This document shows, piece by piece, positions 1-7,747 of a stretch of 64,000 nucleotides of DNA (position 1 is its first letter; each line of letters opens with the position of its first letter). The notes under the pieces were generated by a model. That model ran no database searches and was not told the origin of the DNA. It worked only from the letters and a program-made list of their open reading frames with translations. Position numbers and translations under genes: made by a program. The DNA is taken from NCBI GenBank assembly GCA_035508495.1, contig DATJMX010000010.1:22051-86050 (forward strand), given 5' to 3'. The stretch is from Candidatus Binataceae bacterium (GTDB taxonomy: Bacteria > Desulfobacterota > Binatia > Binatales > Binataceae).

Positions 1-699
1 TTCACGCATCCGGTTTACGATCCGCTGTGGGCCGAGATCGAAAGCCTCGGCACTACGCTCGCGGTGCATCCGACGGCAGGATTCTGGAATCCCGAGTGGA
101 CCTCGCACGGACAATTTTTCGAGAAGGTGAAGGGCCGCCTGAATCATCGCGCCTTCAGCACCGCCGGCGGGGGTGGACCAACGGCAGGTGGCGGCGGCGA
201 CATCACATTTGGATTTACCGCCTCGCCACCGCTCGGCCATCCGATTGCGCAAATCCTGGCGCCCTGGCTCGACAATCACATGTTCGTCGCCTCGACGCTG
301 ATCGGCTTCACCGTGATGCAACGCTACCCGAACATGAAAGTAGTCGTCGCGCACGGCAAAGCCTCGTGGATGGAAGAGGTCCTGGAGAAGATGGAAGCCT
401 CGACCCGAACGATTCCACTACTCCACTACTATCCAGTGCGCACCGACACCGAGGAGATGTGGGAGGAGGGCAAGATCATGCTCGGCTTCGACGCCGAGGA
501 GCGCCTCATCCAGAAGCTGCCCGACGACTTCGCGCACAAAGTGGTCTGGGGTTCGCGGTACCCGCATCAGGATACGACCAGCGCCTACGATGCGATCGAA
601 ATGCTCACCACGGCGCGCGTCGAAGAGCCGCTCATGGCGAGAATGCTCGGCGGCAACGCGGCAGATCAGTTCGGCGTGAAGCTGAAAACAGCAGCGTAA
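1..699 (+). CDS. Amidohydrolase family 2 (ACMSD-like) protein, 5' truncated by window edge
   Basis: The reading frame is open from the first base and stops at a TAA at 697-699, so only the C-terminal 232 residues are present. The family is metal-dependent TIM-barrel hydrolases/decarboxylases related to ACMSD and gamma-resorcylate decarboxylase. Visible hallmarks are the AVHPTAGFW segment, the late-barrel HGKASWMEEVLEKME helix and the GSRYPHQD segment. In most relatives the last motif reads SDYPH, where the Asp is functionally important; here Arg replaces it, so activity on a classical substrate is uncertain. A palindromic repeat that could terminate transcription follows. The family call is firm, the substrate unknown. 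Confidence 0.8.
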   Translation, partial: FTHPVYDPLWAEIESLGTTLAVHPTAGFWNPEWTSHGQFFEKVKGRLNHRAFSTAGGGGPTAGGGGDITFGFTASPPLGHPIAQILAPWLDNHMFVASTLIGFTVMQRYPNMKVVVAHGKASWMEEVLEKMEASTRTIPLLHYYPVRTDTEEMWEEGKIMLGFDAEERLIQKLPDDFAHKVVWGSRYPHQDTTSAYDAIEMLTTARVEEPLMARMLGGNAADQFGVKLKTAA

Positions 700-726
700 G
701 AAAAAAGAAAAATCTCACCACATAGG

Positions 727-767
727 CACGAAGGCACTAAGTAGAAAAATTGCTTAGTGCCTTCGTG
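727..767. repeat. Palindromic CTTCGTG-type repeat / probable terminator, copy 1
   Basis: A perfect 15-bp inverted repeat (CACGAAGGCACTAAG at 727-741 and its complement at 753-767) encloses an 11-nt AT-rich loop. The symmetry extends imperfectly outward through ACCAC/GGTGGT. It lies between the amidohydrolase stop and the molybdopterin oxidoreductase start. A related copy sits at 3161-3210, on the other side of that oxidoreductase gene. It can act as a hairpin terminator, but the shared sequence of the two copies points to a dispersed repeat family. Confidence 0.75.
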
Positions 768-887
768 TTCCTGGTGGTAAGTCCTGCTCCTGGTAATGGA
801 TCCATAGCTCAATAAAGAAGTGGTCCGTTGCGAGAGCCTCTTTGCATGCGCATCCTTGCGGTGAGAAACGACCGAAGGGAGAGCATC

Positions 888-3128
888 ATGAAGGCTCAGC
901 GGCGAATCGTAAATCGCGTTTGTCCTTTCTGCGAGGCGACCTGCGGCGTCGCGATCGAAGTCGAAGGCGACCAGATCGTCGCCGTGCGCGGCGACAAGGA
1001 AGATCCGTTTTCGCGCGGGTTCATCTGCCCGAAGGCATACGGGCTCAAGGCGTTCCAGCAGGACCCCGATCGTCTGAAGCAGCCGATGCGGCGCACGGCC
1101 GGCGGATGGCAGCCGATCACGTGGGAGGCAGCCTTCGCGGAGATCGAAACGCGCCTTACCGCGATCCAACAGAAATACGGCCGCGATGCCGTCGGGATGT
1201 ATTCCGGCAATCCTATCGTTCACGACCTCGCGTTGATGTACATGCCGGTGCTCGCGCGAGCGCTCGGGAGCAAGAGCCTCTTCAATGCGAGCGCGGTCGA
1301 CACGCTGCCAAAGCAAGTGCAGACGGGGTTGATGTTCGGCGGGCCGTTTCCGGCGACAATTCCCGTTCCCGACATCGATCGCACCTCGTATCTGCTGATC
1401 GTCGGCGCCAATCCGGCGATCTCGCACGGCAGCCTGATGACGATGCCCGACGCGCCCGGCCGTCTGAAGGGCGTGGTTGAGCGGGGCGGTAAACTCGTTG
1501 TCATCGACCCGCGGCGCACCGAGACTGCGAGGCTCGCAAGCGAGCATCATTTCATTCGGCCCGGCGCCGACGCGGCGTTCCTGCTCGCGATGGTGCATAC
1601 GTTGTTCGACGAAAATCTGGTGAGGCTTGGTGCGGCTGAGGACCTCATCAATGGATTGGAAGAGGTGAAGGTTAGTGTCCGCGCATTCGCTCCTGAAGCA
1701 GTCGCGGGCTTCTGCGGAATGGATGCGGCCACGATTCGGCGGCTCGCGCGCGAGTTCGCCGCGGCACCCTCGGCGGCATGCTACGGACGCCTCGGCACCT
1801 GCGTGCAGGAGTTCGGCACGCTCTCATGCTGGGGCATCGAGCTCATGAATATCCTGGCCGGCAATCTTGATCGCCCGGGCGGCGTGATGTTCACGACGCC
1901 GGCGGCGCCTATTAACTCATTGTCACGGAGCAAGCCGTTTACGTTTGCGCGGTTCAGGAGCAGGGTCAGCGGCCAGCCCGAAGTCGAGGGACGAATCCCG
2001 TCGTCCACGATGGCCGAGGAGATGCTGACGCCCGGCGATGGGCAAGTGCGCGCGATGATCCTGCTAATGACGAATCCGCTGCGCAGCGCGGCCAATTCCG
2101 AGCAGCTCGAACGCGCGTTCAAAGGCCTCGAGTTCGTCGTTGCTGTCGACTTTTATATCAACGAGACGACGCGCTACGCCGATATCATCCTGCCGACTCC
2201 GACCAATGCCGAAGCGTCGTGCTACGAGTTCGGTCTCTACCACCTGTCGGTGCGAAATGTTGCGAAGTGGTCTTCGATGGCGGTGCCGCCTAAGGCCGGT
2301 TCGCCGAGCACATGGGAAGTGATCCTGAGGCTGGGCGCGATTGCGATGGGGATCGGAAAACAATCGACGCGAGCAATCGACGACGTGGTGTTTAGTCAGA
2401 TCGCCGGAACGTCGGTCGGATGCAATAGCAAGTGGGAGAATCTGACTACTGAGGAAGTGATCGCGAACCTGAAGGATTTGATCGGTCCCGAGCGGCTGGT
2501 GGACATGCTCGTGCGCATCGGGCCCTATGGCGACGGCTTCGGCCGCCGTCCCGATGGATTGACGCTCGCGAAGATCAAGGAATCCGAACATGGAATCGAT
2601 CTGGGTCCGCTCGAGCCGCGGCTGCGCGAATTGCTGAACACCAGGAGCGGCAAGATCGAGCTCGCGCCGCGCGAGATGCTCGATGACTTGCCGCGCCTGC
2701 GCGCGCATATGACGACAGGCCGCGACGGCATGATTCTCATTGGGCGCCGCGACCTGCGCTGGAGCAACTCGTTTATGCACAATCTGCCGGCGCTCGTGAA
2801 AGGCCGCGATCGATGCGTGTTACAAATCTCGCCGAGCGACGCCGGCCGTTTCGGCCTCGGCGAGGGCGACTCGGCGCGTATCACGAGCAGAGTCGGCAGC
2901 GTCGTCGCACCGATCGAAATCACAACCGACCTGATGCCGGGTGTCGTCAGTCTGCCCCACGGCTGGGGTCACGACGCCGAAGGCTCTCAACTCCAAGTCG
3001 CGAAGGCGCACGCTGGGGTGAACACCAACGTCCTCACCGACGATCGCGCCTACGATGTCCTGAGCGGCACCGCCGTACTGTTCGGCACTCCGGTTCGCAT
3101 CGAACCAGAGCTAGGATCAGGTAAGTAA
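888..3128 (+). CDS. Molybdopterin-dependent oxidoreductase (DMSO reductase/formate dehydrogenase superfamily)
   Basis: The product is 746 residues. The N-terminus holds a complete 4Fe-4S motif, C12-x2-C15-x3-C19-x27-C47, as in Mo/W-bisMGD enzymes. It is followed by molybdopterin-binding segments (YSGNP near residue 104, VGANPAISH) and a C-terminal dinucleotide-binding domain with a SLPHGWGH motif. The ATG at 888 is chosen because a GAAGGGAGAG ribosome site precedes it and the Fe-S motif starts right after it; upstream in-frame codons lack such support. No Cys or Sec Mo ligand is recognisable in the NASAVDTLPKQ segment, so a formate dehydrogenase assignment is not supported. No electron-transfer or membrane subunit is adjacent. 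The substrate is unknown. Confidence 0.88.
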   Translation: MKAQRRIVNRVCPFCEATCGVAIEVEGDQIVAVRGDKEDPFSRGFICPKAYGLKAFQQDPDRLKQPMRRTAGGWQPITWEAAFAEIETRLTAIQQKYGRDAVGMYSGNPIVHDLALMYMPVLARALGSKSLFNASAVDTLPKQVQTGLMFGGPFPATIPVPDIDRTSYLLIVGANPAISHGSLMTMPDAPGRLKGVVERGGKLVVIDPRRTETARLASEHHFIRPGADAAFLLAMVHTLFDENLVRLGAAEDLINGLEEVKVSVRAFAPEAVAGFCGMDAATIRRLAREFAAAPSAACYGRLGTCVQEFGTLSCWGIELMNILAGNLDRPGGVMFTTPAAPINSLSRSKPFTFARFRSRVSGQPEVEGRIPSSTMAEEMLTPGDGQVRAMILLMTNPLRSAANSEQLERAFKGLEFVVAVDFYINETTRYADIILPTPTNAEASCYEFGLYHLSVRNVAKWSSMAVPPKAGSPSTWEVILRLGAIAMGIGKQSTRAIDDVVFSQIAGTSVGCNSKWENLTTEEVIANLKDLIGPERLVDMLVRIGPYGDGFGRRPDGLTLAKIKESEHGIDLGPLEPRLRELLNTRSGKIELAPREMLDDLPRLRAHMTTGRDGMILIGRRDLRWSNSFMHNLPALVKGRDRCVLQISPSDAGRFGLGEGDSARITSRVGSVVAPIEITTDLMPGVVSLPHGWGHDAEGSQLQVAKAHAGVNTNVLTDDRAYDVLSGTAVLFGTPVRIEPELGSGK

Positions 3129-3160
3129 AACAAAGATCATCATGAAGGCACTAAAGTACA

Positions 3161-3228
3161 GACACCAAGGGTACTAAGAAGAAATTTTCTTCCTTGGTGC
3201 CCTTCGTGTCTTTGTGGTTATTTTTTTC
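3161..3228. repeat. Palindromic CTTCGTG-type repeat / bidirectional terminator, copy 2
   Basis: An imperfect hairpin pairs the left arm (from GACACCAAGG at 3161) with the right arm ending CCTTCGTGTC at 3210. Its core is an AAGAAATTTTCTT apex. A TTTGTGGTTA then a run of seven T follow at 3221-3227. It shares the CACxAAGGxxAC/GTGCCxTTCGTG arms with the repeat at 727-767. It lies exactly in the convergent gap between the oxidoreductase and the alcohol dehydrogenase, consistent with a terminator. Confidence 0.75.
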
Positions 3229-3235
3229 TGATTGC

Positions 3236-4330
3236 TCAGTCGAACATGAGCACCGTTCTTGCGACCTCGCCCGCTTTCATTGATTTGAAGGCGTCGTTTA
3301 CGTCTTCGAGCTTGCCGCGCTTGCTTACCATGTCGTCGAGGTTGAGGCGGCCCTGCATGTAGAAATCGATGTAGCGCGGCATGTCGATTCGGAAGCGATT
3401 GCTTCCCATCATCGTACCTTGGAGGCGCCGCTCGGTCAGGAGCTTGGGTCCGTCGATTTCGACCTTCTGCCCGACCGGGATCATGCCGATGATCGTCGCC
3501 GTGCCTCCCGCCTTGATCGCATCGAAGCACTGTTCGGCGAGCTTTTTGAGTCCAACTGCCTCGAATGAGTAATCGACACCGCCTCCGCCAGTCAGCTTCT
3601 TGATGGAATCGACGGCGTCGCTCGTCGATGCGTCGACGGTGTGCGTCGCACCGAAGCGCTTCGCCATCGCAAGTTTGTTCTCGAACTGATCGACCGCGAT
3701 GATCATCCGCGCGCCCGCGATGCGCGCGCCCTGGATCGCCGAGATGCCGACGCCGCCGCATCCGAAGACCGCGACCGTCGAGCCCGGTTCGATCTTCGCC
3801 GTGTTGAGCACGGCGCCAACGCCCGTCGTGACGCCGCATCCGATTAGCGCGGCGCGATCGAGCGCGATCTCGTTGGTGATTTTCACCAGCGCGTTTTCGT
3901 GAAGCAGCATCTTCTCAGCGTATGTCGAGAGGTCGGCGAACTGGATCAGCTTCTGACCATTTTGTGTGAGCCGCGGCTTGTCGGTCTTGGCGCGCTGCGT
4001 CGCCTGCCGATTAGCGCATCGATGCGGGTGACCCGACATGCACTCTTCGCAGTAGCCGCAAAAGACCGAGGTGCAGGCGATCACGTGGTCGCCGGGCTTG
4101 AGATAAGTGACGGCCTTGCCGACCTTCTCGACGATGCCGGCCGCCTCGTGGCCGAGCACAGCGGCGCCGGGCAGGGGATAGAGTCCTTCGACAAAATGCA
4201 GGTCGCTGTGGCATACGCCGCTCGCCGCGGTTTTTACCAGGACTTCGTGATCCTGCGGCTCGTCGATATCGATCTGTTCAATTTTGAGTGGTTGATTCGG
4301 TCCGTGAAACACCGCGGCTTTGATTTTCAT
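3236..4330 (-). CDS. Zinc-dependent alcohol dehydrogenase (class III/NDMA-type MDR)
   Basis: The protein is 364 residues and oxidises alcohols or hydroxymethyl adducts with an NAD(P)-type cofactor. It is full length for the medium-chain dehydrogenase family. The catalytic zinc ligands are visible as C40 (SGVCHSDLH) and H61-E62 (LGHE). The structural zinc lobe has C91, C94, C97 and C105. The Rossmann fold shows VFGCGGVGISAIQG. The ATG at 4330 is preceded by GGAGGCAAAC. The C-lobe resembles mycothiol- or NDMA-dependent dehydrogenases (GQKVEIDGPKLLTERRLQG), but the cofactor mode cannot be fixed from sequence. It may be co-transcribed with the dehydratase upstream at 5536-4400. Confidence 0.88.
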   Translation of the reverse strand: MKIKAAVFHGPNQPLKIEQIDIDEPQDHEVLVKTAASGVCHSDLHFVEGLYPLPGAAVLGHEAAGIVEKVGKAVTYLKPGDHVIACTSVFCGYCEECMSGHPHRCANRQATQRAKTDKPRLTQNGQKLIQFADLSTYAEKMLLHENALVKITNEIALDRAALIGCGVTTGVGAVLNTAKIEPGSTVAVFGCGGVGISAIQGARIAGARMIIAVDQFENKLAMAKRFGATHTVDASTSDAVDSIKKLTGGGGVDYSFEAVGLKKLAEQCFDAIKAGGTATIIGMIPVGQKVEIDGPKLLTERRLQGTMMGSNRFRIDMPRYIDFYMQGRLNLDDMVSKRGKLEDVNDAFKSMKAGEVARTVLMFD

Positions 4331-4399
4331 GTTTGCCTCCGAGCTCGGTCGATCGTTTGGGAGAATTTCTTGCTTTGATAACTATTTGTGAATGCGCCG

Positions 4400-5536
4400 T
4401 TAGCTACGTGAAGGCAGTCGCACTTTAGCAGTCGCGAGCACCGACAATTCGCCGTCCTGATTCTCCGCGCGCTGCGCGATTTCCGCGTAGTGCTCGTTGC
4501 CCTCGGCGAAAACGCGCTTCACTTCGCCATCGATATAAAGCGTGTCGCCGACAGGATTGTGCCGGCGAATCTCGACGCGCAGATGACGCAGGAAGCCCTT
4601 GTCGCCCATCCAGTTGGTGATCTGATGCGACATCCAGGAGCATCGCTCGGGACCGTAATCGTATGCCGCCGGAGTTCCGACCAGCGCCGCCAGATCGTCG
4701 TCCCAATGCACGCGCTCGGGCACATCGGGATAGCCGAACTTGTTCGCGATGCCGAGGCCGGGATGCTTCTGCAATTGCTTCCACGCGAGCTTGTTGGCGC
4801 GGATGTAAAGCCCGCCCCATCCCTGCGCGAATGCGATGAAGCCCGTCACCGTCATCGGACCTTTGACGATTCGCTGCAACTTGTCGCTGGGCGTCACGTC
4901 CTCGATATAGCGCGGAGTCGCGCCGCGGATTGCCTCGGCTTGGTAGATTTCGAAAATCTTCGCGAGGTCGTCGCGCGTGTACTGGATTGGCGCCCTGCGC
5001 TTCACCTCGTCGTACTTGGTGCCACGCTCGCGCGCCGTGTCGCGCTCGGTGCGAAAGCACCAGCTATCGCCCTCAGCGACTTTTTCGCCGCGCTGATTGA
5101 TAAACTCGCAGCGGTAGATCTGTTGGATGGCGCGCCCCGCGAAGCGCGTCTCGTGCTCGACGAGCTCGTTGAGCCACACCTTGGTCGTGAACTCATCGCC
5201 GTGGAGCATCGGCTTGTGCCACTCGACGTCGATCCCGGCGAACATTGCATGCACGCCGGGCAGACCCGCGACGTATCCACTGAACGATCGGTTAAGCGGA
5301 AAGATAAACGATGGCGGCGCGACGAGCCGGCCGTATGCGGTCGCTTTCGCGTACGCCGGATCGCACCAGAGCGGGTTGTCGTCGCCGATCCCGTGCGCCC
5401 AGTGGCGGATATTGTCGCGCGTCGCTTCGTAGCACCAGGGCTCGAGCGAATCGGCAACCGGCACTCCGATCAGCTTGCGCAGATCGGCAAGGCTCTTGTC
5501 GCTGATAAGCGAAAAACGCTGCGCTGCTTGAGGCAT
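4400..5536 (-). CDS. FAS1-like dehydratase / MaoC-domain protein
   Basis: About 378 residues. The N-terminal half is a FAS1-type hot-dog dehydratase domain (ATRDNIRHWAHGIGDDNPLW, then GRLVAPPSFIFPL). The C-terminal half is a second hot-dog/MaoC-like domain, with the DYGPERCSWMSHQITNWMG helix and the basic VEIRRHNPVGDT strand. Such two-domain proteins hydrate enoyl-CoA or related thioesters. The ATG at 5536 follows GGGAGTACAG; a TTG at 5584 extends the frame but has no good ribosome site. It is divergent from the arginine decarboxylase gene and in the same direction as the alcohol dehydrogenase, suggesting a small catabolic operon. The substrate is unknown. Confidence 0.82.
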   Translation of the reverse strand: MPQAAQRFSLISDKSLADLRKLIGVPVADSLEPWCYEATRDNIRHWAHGIGDDNPLWCDPAYAKATAYGRLVAPPSFIFPLNRSFSGYVAGLPGVHAMFAGIDVEWHKPMLHGDEFTTKVWLNELVEHETRFAGRAIQQIYRCEFINQRGEKVAEGDSWCFRTERDTARERGTKYDEVKRRAPIQYTRDDLAKIFEIYQAEAIRGATPRYIEDVTPSDKLQRIVKGPMTVTGFIAFAQGWGGLYIRANKLAWKQLQKHPGLGIANKFGYPDVPERVHWDDDLAALVGTPAAYDYGPERCSWMSHQITNWMGDKGFLRHLRVEIRRHNPVGDTLYIDGEVKRVFAEGNEHYAEIAQRAENQDGELSVLATAKVRLPSRS

Positions 5537-5738
5537 CTGTACTCCCGCCGCCCCCACAGCATCGGTACAAAGCATCAAGGTCAATTGTCAACCGAGTGAG
5601 CGCCTCCGTTACGAGCAGATTAATTGCGCGCTTGCCGGATATCGATGGTGGACACAGGTTCGAGACATCGGCTAACTGGAAATTCGGTTGCGCGCCGGGC
5701 GCGCCGCCTATATCGCTACGTGTCGAGGACGGGAATAG

Positions 5739-6320
5739 ATGGGGCCTACTGGAAAGTGCATTTTTCTCACCAAGGGCGTCGGGAAGCATCGCGAGAAACT
5801 CACGTCGTTCGAATTGGCGCTGCGCGACGCTCGTATCGCGGAGTTCAATATCGTTCGCGTGAGCTCGATCTTCCCGCCGGGATGCAAGGTCATCTCGGTG
5901 CAGGAAGGACTCAAGACATTGACTCCTGGTCAGATCGTTTACGCGGTGATGTACGACAACTCGACCAACGAGCCCCATCGCCTGGTCGCTTCTTCAGTCG
6001 GCCTTGCGATTCCCGCCGATCCTAAGCAGTACGGCTATCTCTCCGAGCACAAGAGCTTCGGCGAAACGGATGAGAAGGCGGGCGACTATGCCGAGGATCT
6101 GGCGGCGACGATGCTCGCGACGGCGCTCGGCGTCGATTTCGATCCGGACGTGAGCTACGACGAGCGCAAGGACGTGTGGAAGCTGTCGGACAAGATCGTC
6201 ACGACACGCAACATCACGCAGTCCGCGGTCGGCGATCGCGATGGGCTTTGGACGACAGTCGTCACTGCTGCAGTGTTCTGCGATCTACCCGAAAAGCAGC
6301 AGCCGCAATCCCAAAGCTGA
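5739..6320 (+). CDS. pdaD: Pyruvoyl-dependent arginine decarboxylase
   Basis: A 193-residue proenzyme of the PvlArgDC family, which decarboxylates arginine to agmatine for polyamine synthesis. Autocleavage between two serines generates a pyruvoyl cofactor. The cleavage motif [13 protein letters not shown] is clear, with the Ser42-Ser43 pair matching the archaeal VNLIRISSIMPP site. Further family features are [10 protein letters not shown] and the [10 protein letters not shown]-terminus. The ATG at 5739 has GAGGACGGG upstream. It stands alone, divergent from the MaoC-type gene. No agmatinase or agmatine deiminase gene is adjacent. Confidence in the family is high. Confidence 0.92.
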   Translation: MGPTGKCIFLTKGVGKHREKLTSFELALRDARIAEFNIVRVSSIFPPGCKVISVQEGLKTLTPGQIVYAVMYDNSTNEPHRLVASSVGLAIPADPKQYGYLSEHKSFGETDEKAGDYAEDLAATMLATALGVDFDPDVSYDERKDVWKLSDKIVTTRNITQSAVGDRDGLWTTVVTAAVFCDLPEKQQPQSQS

Positions 6321-6326
6321 TCGGCG

Positions 6327-6932
6327 TCAGTTAGAAGCGCGCTCGAATGCGATCGTGAATATGCGCGCCGCGTCGGCGCGATGAGCACGAAGCATCGCGC
6401 CGCTCTGCTCGAGGCGGTGCCGCGCGAACTCGAACCCATCGCCGGGAAGGTTGAGCTCCACCGGTGCGGAGTCTCGCGCAAAGGTGCGAAACTCACCGCG
6501 CGACTCGCGCGGCCCGACTGCGCTGTCGCTAAGGTCGATGCAGAGCTCCTCATCGGTGGCGTATAGCCTGACCACGATGACCGGTTCCGGCGTAGCGCGC
6601 GCGATGACCTCGAGGATCGTGCGCAGCGCGAGACTCGCGCCGTGACGATCGGCGTGGACAATCGCGTAGGGATGATCATCGACAAACGTGACCCCGCGAT
6701 TAGCGCTGGCGGCGGTCTCGCGATATTCGTGAATGATCGAGCAGACGAGACCTCGCAAGTCGAGATCCTCGCGGATCGCTAAATCATTCCGGGGGGCTGG
6801 ATGTTTGGCGGCTACGTTCACGGCGATACGAAAAGCACGAAGTTCCTGACCAAAAGAGAGCAGCTTCCGTGCCGCGAATCCCGCCAATAATTTGGCAGGC
6901 ACGACGAATGATCCGTGTCGTAAACGACTCAT
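6327..6932 (-). CDS. Degenerate histidine-kinase-like ATPase domain protein
   Basis: 201 residues, convergent with pdaD with a 6-bp gap. From about residue 55 the sequence follows the HATPase fold: REDLDLRGLVCSIIHEYRE, then a VHADRHGASLALRTILEVIARA helix in the N-box position and LCIDLSDSAVGP in the G1/D-box position. The N-box asparagine is missing, no DHp histidine helix precedes it, and the glycine-rich ATP lid is poor. It may be an ATP-binding-defective relic of a sensor kinase or an anti-sigma-like regulator. The start is uncertain because upstream sequence in other frames also looks open. Confidence 0.5.
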   Translation of the reverse strand: MSRLRHGSFVVPAKLLAGFAARKLLSFGQELRAFRIAVNVAAKHPAPRNDLAIREDLDLRGLVCSIIHEYRETAASANRGVTFVDDHPYAIVHADRHGASLALRTILEVIARATPEPVIVVRLYATDEELCIDLSDSAVGPRESRGEFRTFARDSAPVELNLPGDGFEFARHRLEQSGAMLRAHRADAARIFTIAFERASN

Positions 6933-7010
6933 AACTGTAACGAATACGGGTCAAATGTTCACGCACGCGCGTCATCCCCCGATGCATCGCTTGCGGCAAT
7001 CCGAGCGGAT

Positions 7011-7110
7011 ATGGCAAAGATGATCGCAGCGACGCTAAACCATGAGCGGAGCGCGATTGACACGGAGTTGTTCGGTCACGAAAAGGGGTGTTGGAAGATC
7101 CGCTTTGGCA
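7011..7110 (+). pseudogene. Relic of a sigma-54-dependent activator AAA+ domain
   Basis: A short stretch translates to IDTELFGHEKG, an essentially exact match to the segment before the GAFTGA loop of NtrC-family activators. The intact homologue at 9157-10593 has LDSELFGHEKGAFTGA. Immediately after HEKG the homology is lost (CWKIRF), and neither the Walker A region upstream nor the SGGTLFLDEIG region downstream is present. I interpret it as a decayed fragment. The rest of the 6933-7219 gap shows no recognisable gene. Confidence 0.4.
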
Positions 7111-7219
7111 GGGTTTCAGAGCGCAACTTTCCTTTGTTCGTCCGTCATTCCCCAAAAGTGAACTTGGAGCAAACGCGGCACTCGGCCGCTCCGGTGATGA
7201 GCCGTGAAGAGGACGATCG

Positions 7220-7747
7220 ATGCTGAGCAGGAGAGATTTCAGCAGGAAGTTCCTGCGTACCGCGATTCCACTGACGGCCGCGTTACTGCTCGAGCCGCTG
7301 TCGGGCTCGGCGCTGGCCATGCTCGGCGGTTCCGCGCAATCGGTTACCGTGGATCAGCAAACACTCGGCGGCGCGCTCAATGCCACGCCGCAGACGCAAG
7401 CGTCCGGGGTGCAGGCGCTGAACCAATCGAGCGCGGGTGCGGCGTACACGGTGCAGCAGATCTCGATTCCAAATGGAACCACCGTCAACGAATATCTTTC
7501 AGCCAGCGGCACGGTCTTCGCCGTGAGCTGGCGCGGCAAGCGCCCGCCGGATCTTAGCCAGCTCTTCGGCACTTACTTCGCTCAGTATCAGCAAGCGCTC
7601 GCGGCGCCGCATCAAGAGCGTGGTCCGCGCAAGATTCAGACCCAGGACCTGATCGTCGAAACCAGCGGCCATATGCGTGATCTCATGGGCCGTGCCTACC
7701 TTCCTGCGCTCGTTCCTGCGGGCGTCAGCGTTGATGAAATCCAATGA
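7220..7747 (+). CDS. DUF2844 domain exported protein with Tat-like signal
   Basis: 175 residues. The N-terminus has a twin-arginine pattern (SRRDFSRKFL), a hydrophobic stretch and an SALA cleavage region, so export is likely. The mature part begins ALAMLGGSAQSVTVDQQTL, the typical DUF2844 opening, followed by a conserved ISIPNGTTVNEYLSASGTVF segment and SWRGKRPPDLSQL. The function is unknown in the family. It overlaps the DUF3443 gene by 4 bp (ATGA at 7744-7747), so the two are translationally coupled. DUF2844 and DUF3443 genes are often paired in proteobacteria. Confidence 0.8.
   Translation: MLSRRDFSRKFLRTAIPLTAALLLEPLSGSALAMLGGSAQSVTVDQQTLGGALNATPQTQASGVQALNQSSAGAAYTVQQISIPNGTTVNEYLSASGTVFAVSWRGKRPPDLSQLFGTYFAQYQQALAAPHQERGPRKIQTQDLIVETSGHMRDLMGRAYLPALVPAGVSVDEIQ

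Noticed and set aside
888..3128. Formate dehydrogenase assignment for the molybdopterin enzyme
   Set aside because: No Cys/Sec ligand or flanking His/Arg active-site motif of formate dehydrogenases could be located, and no partner subunits are encoded alongside.
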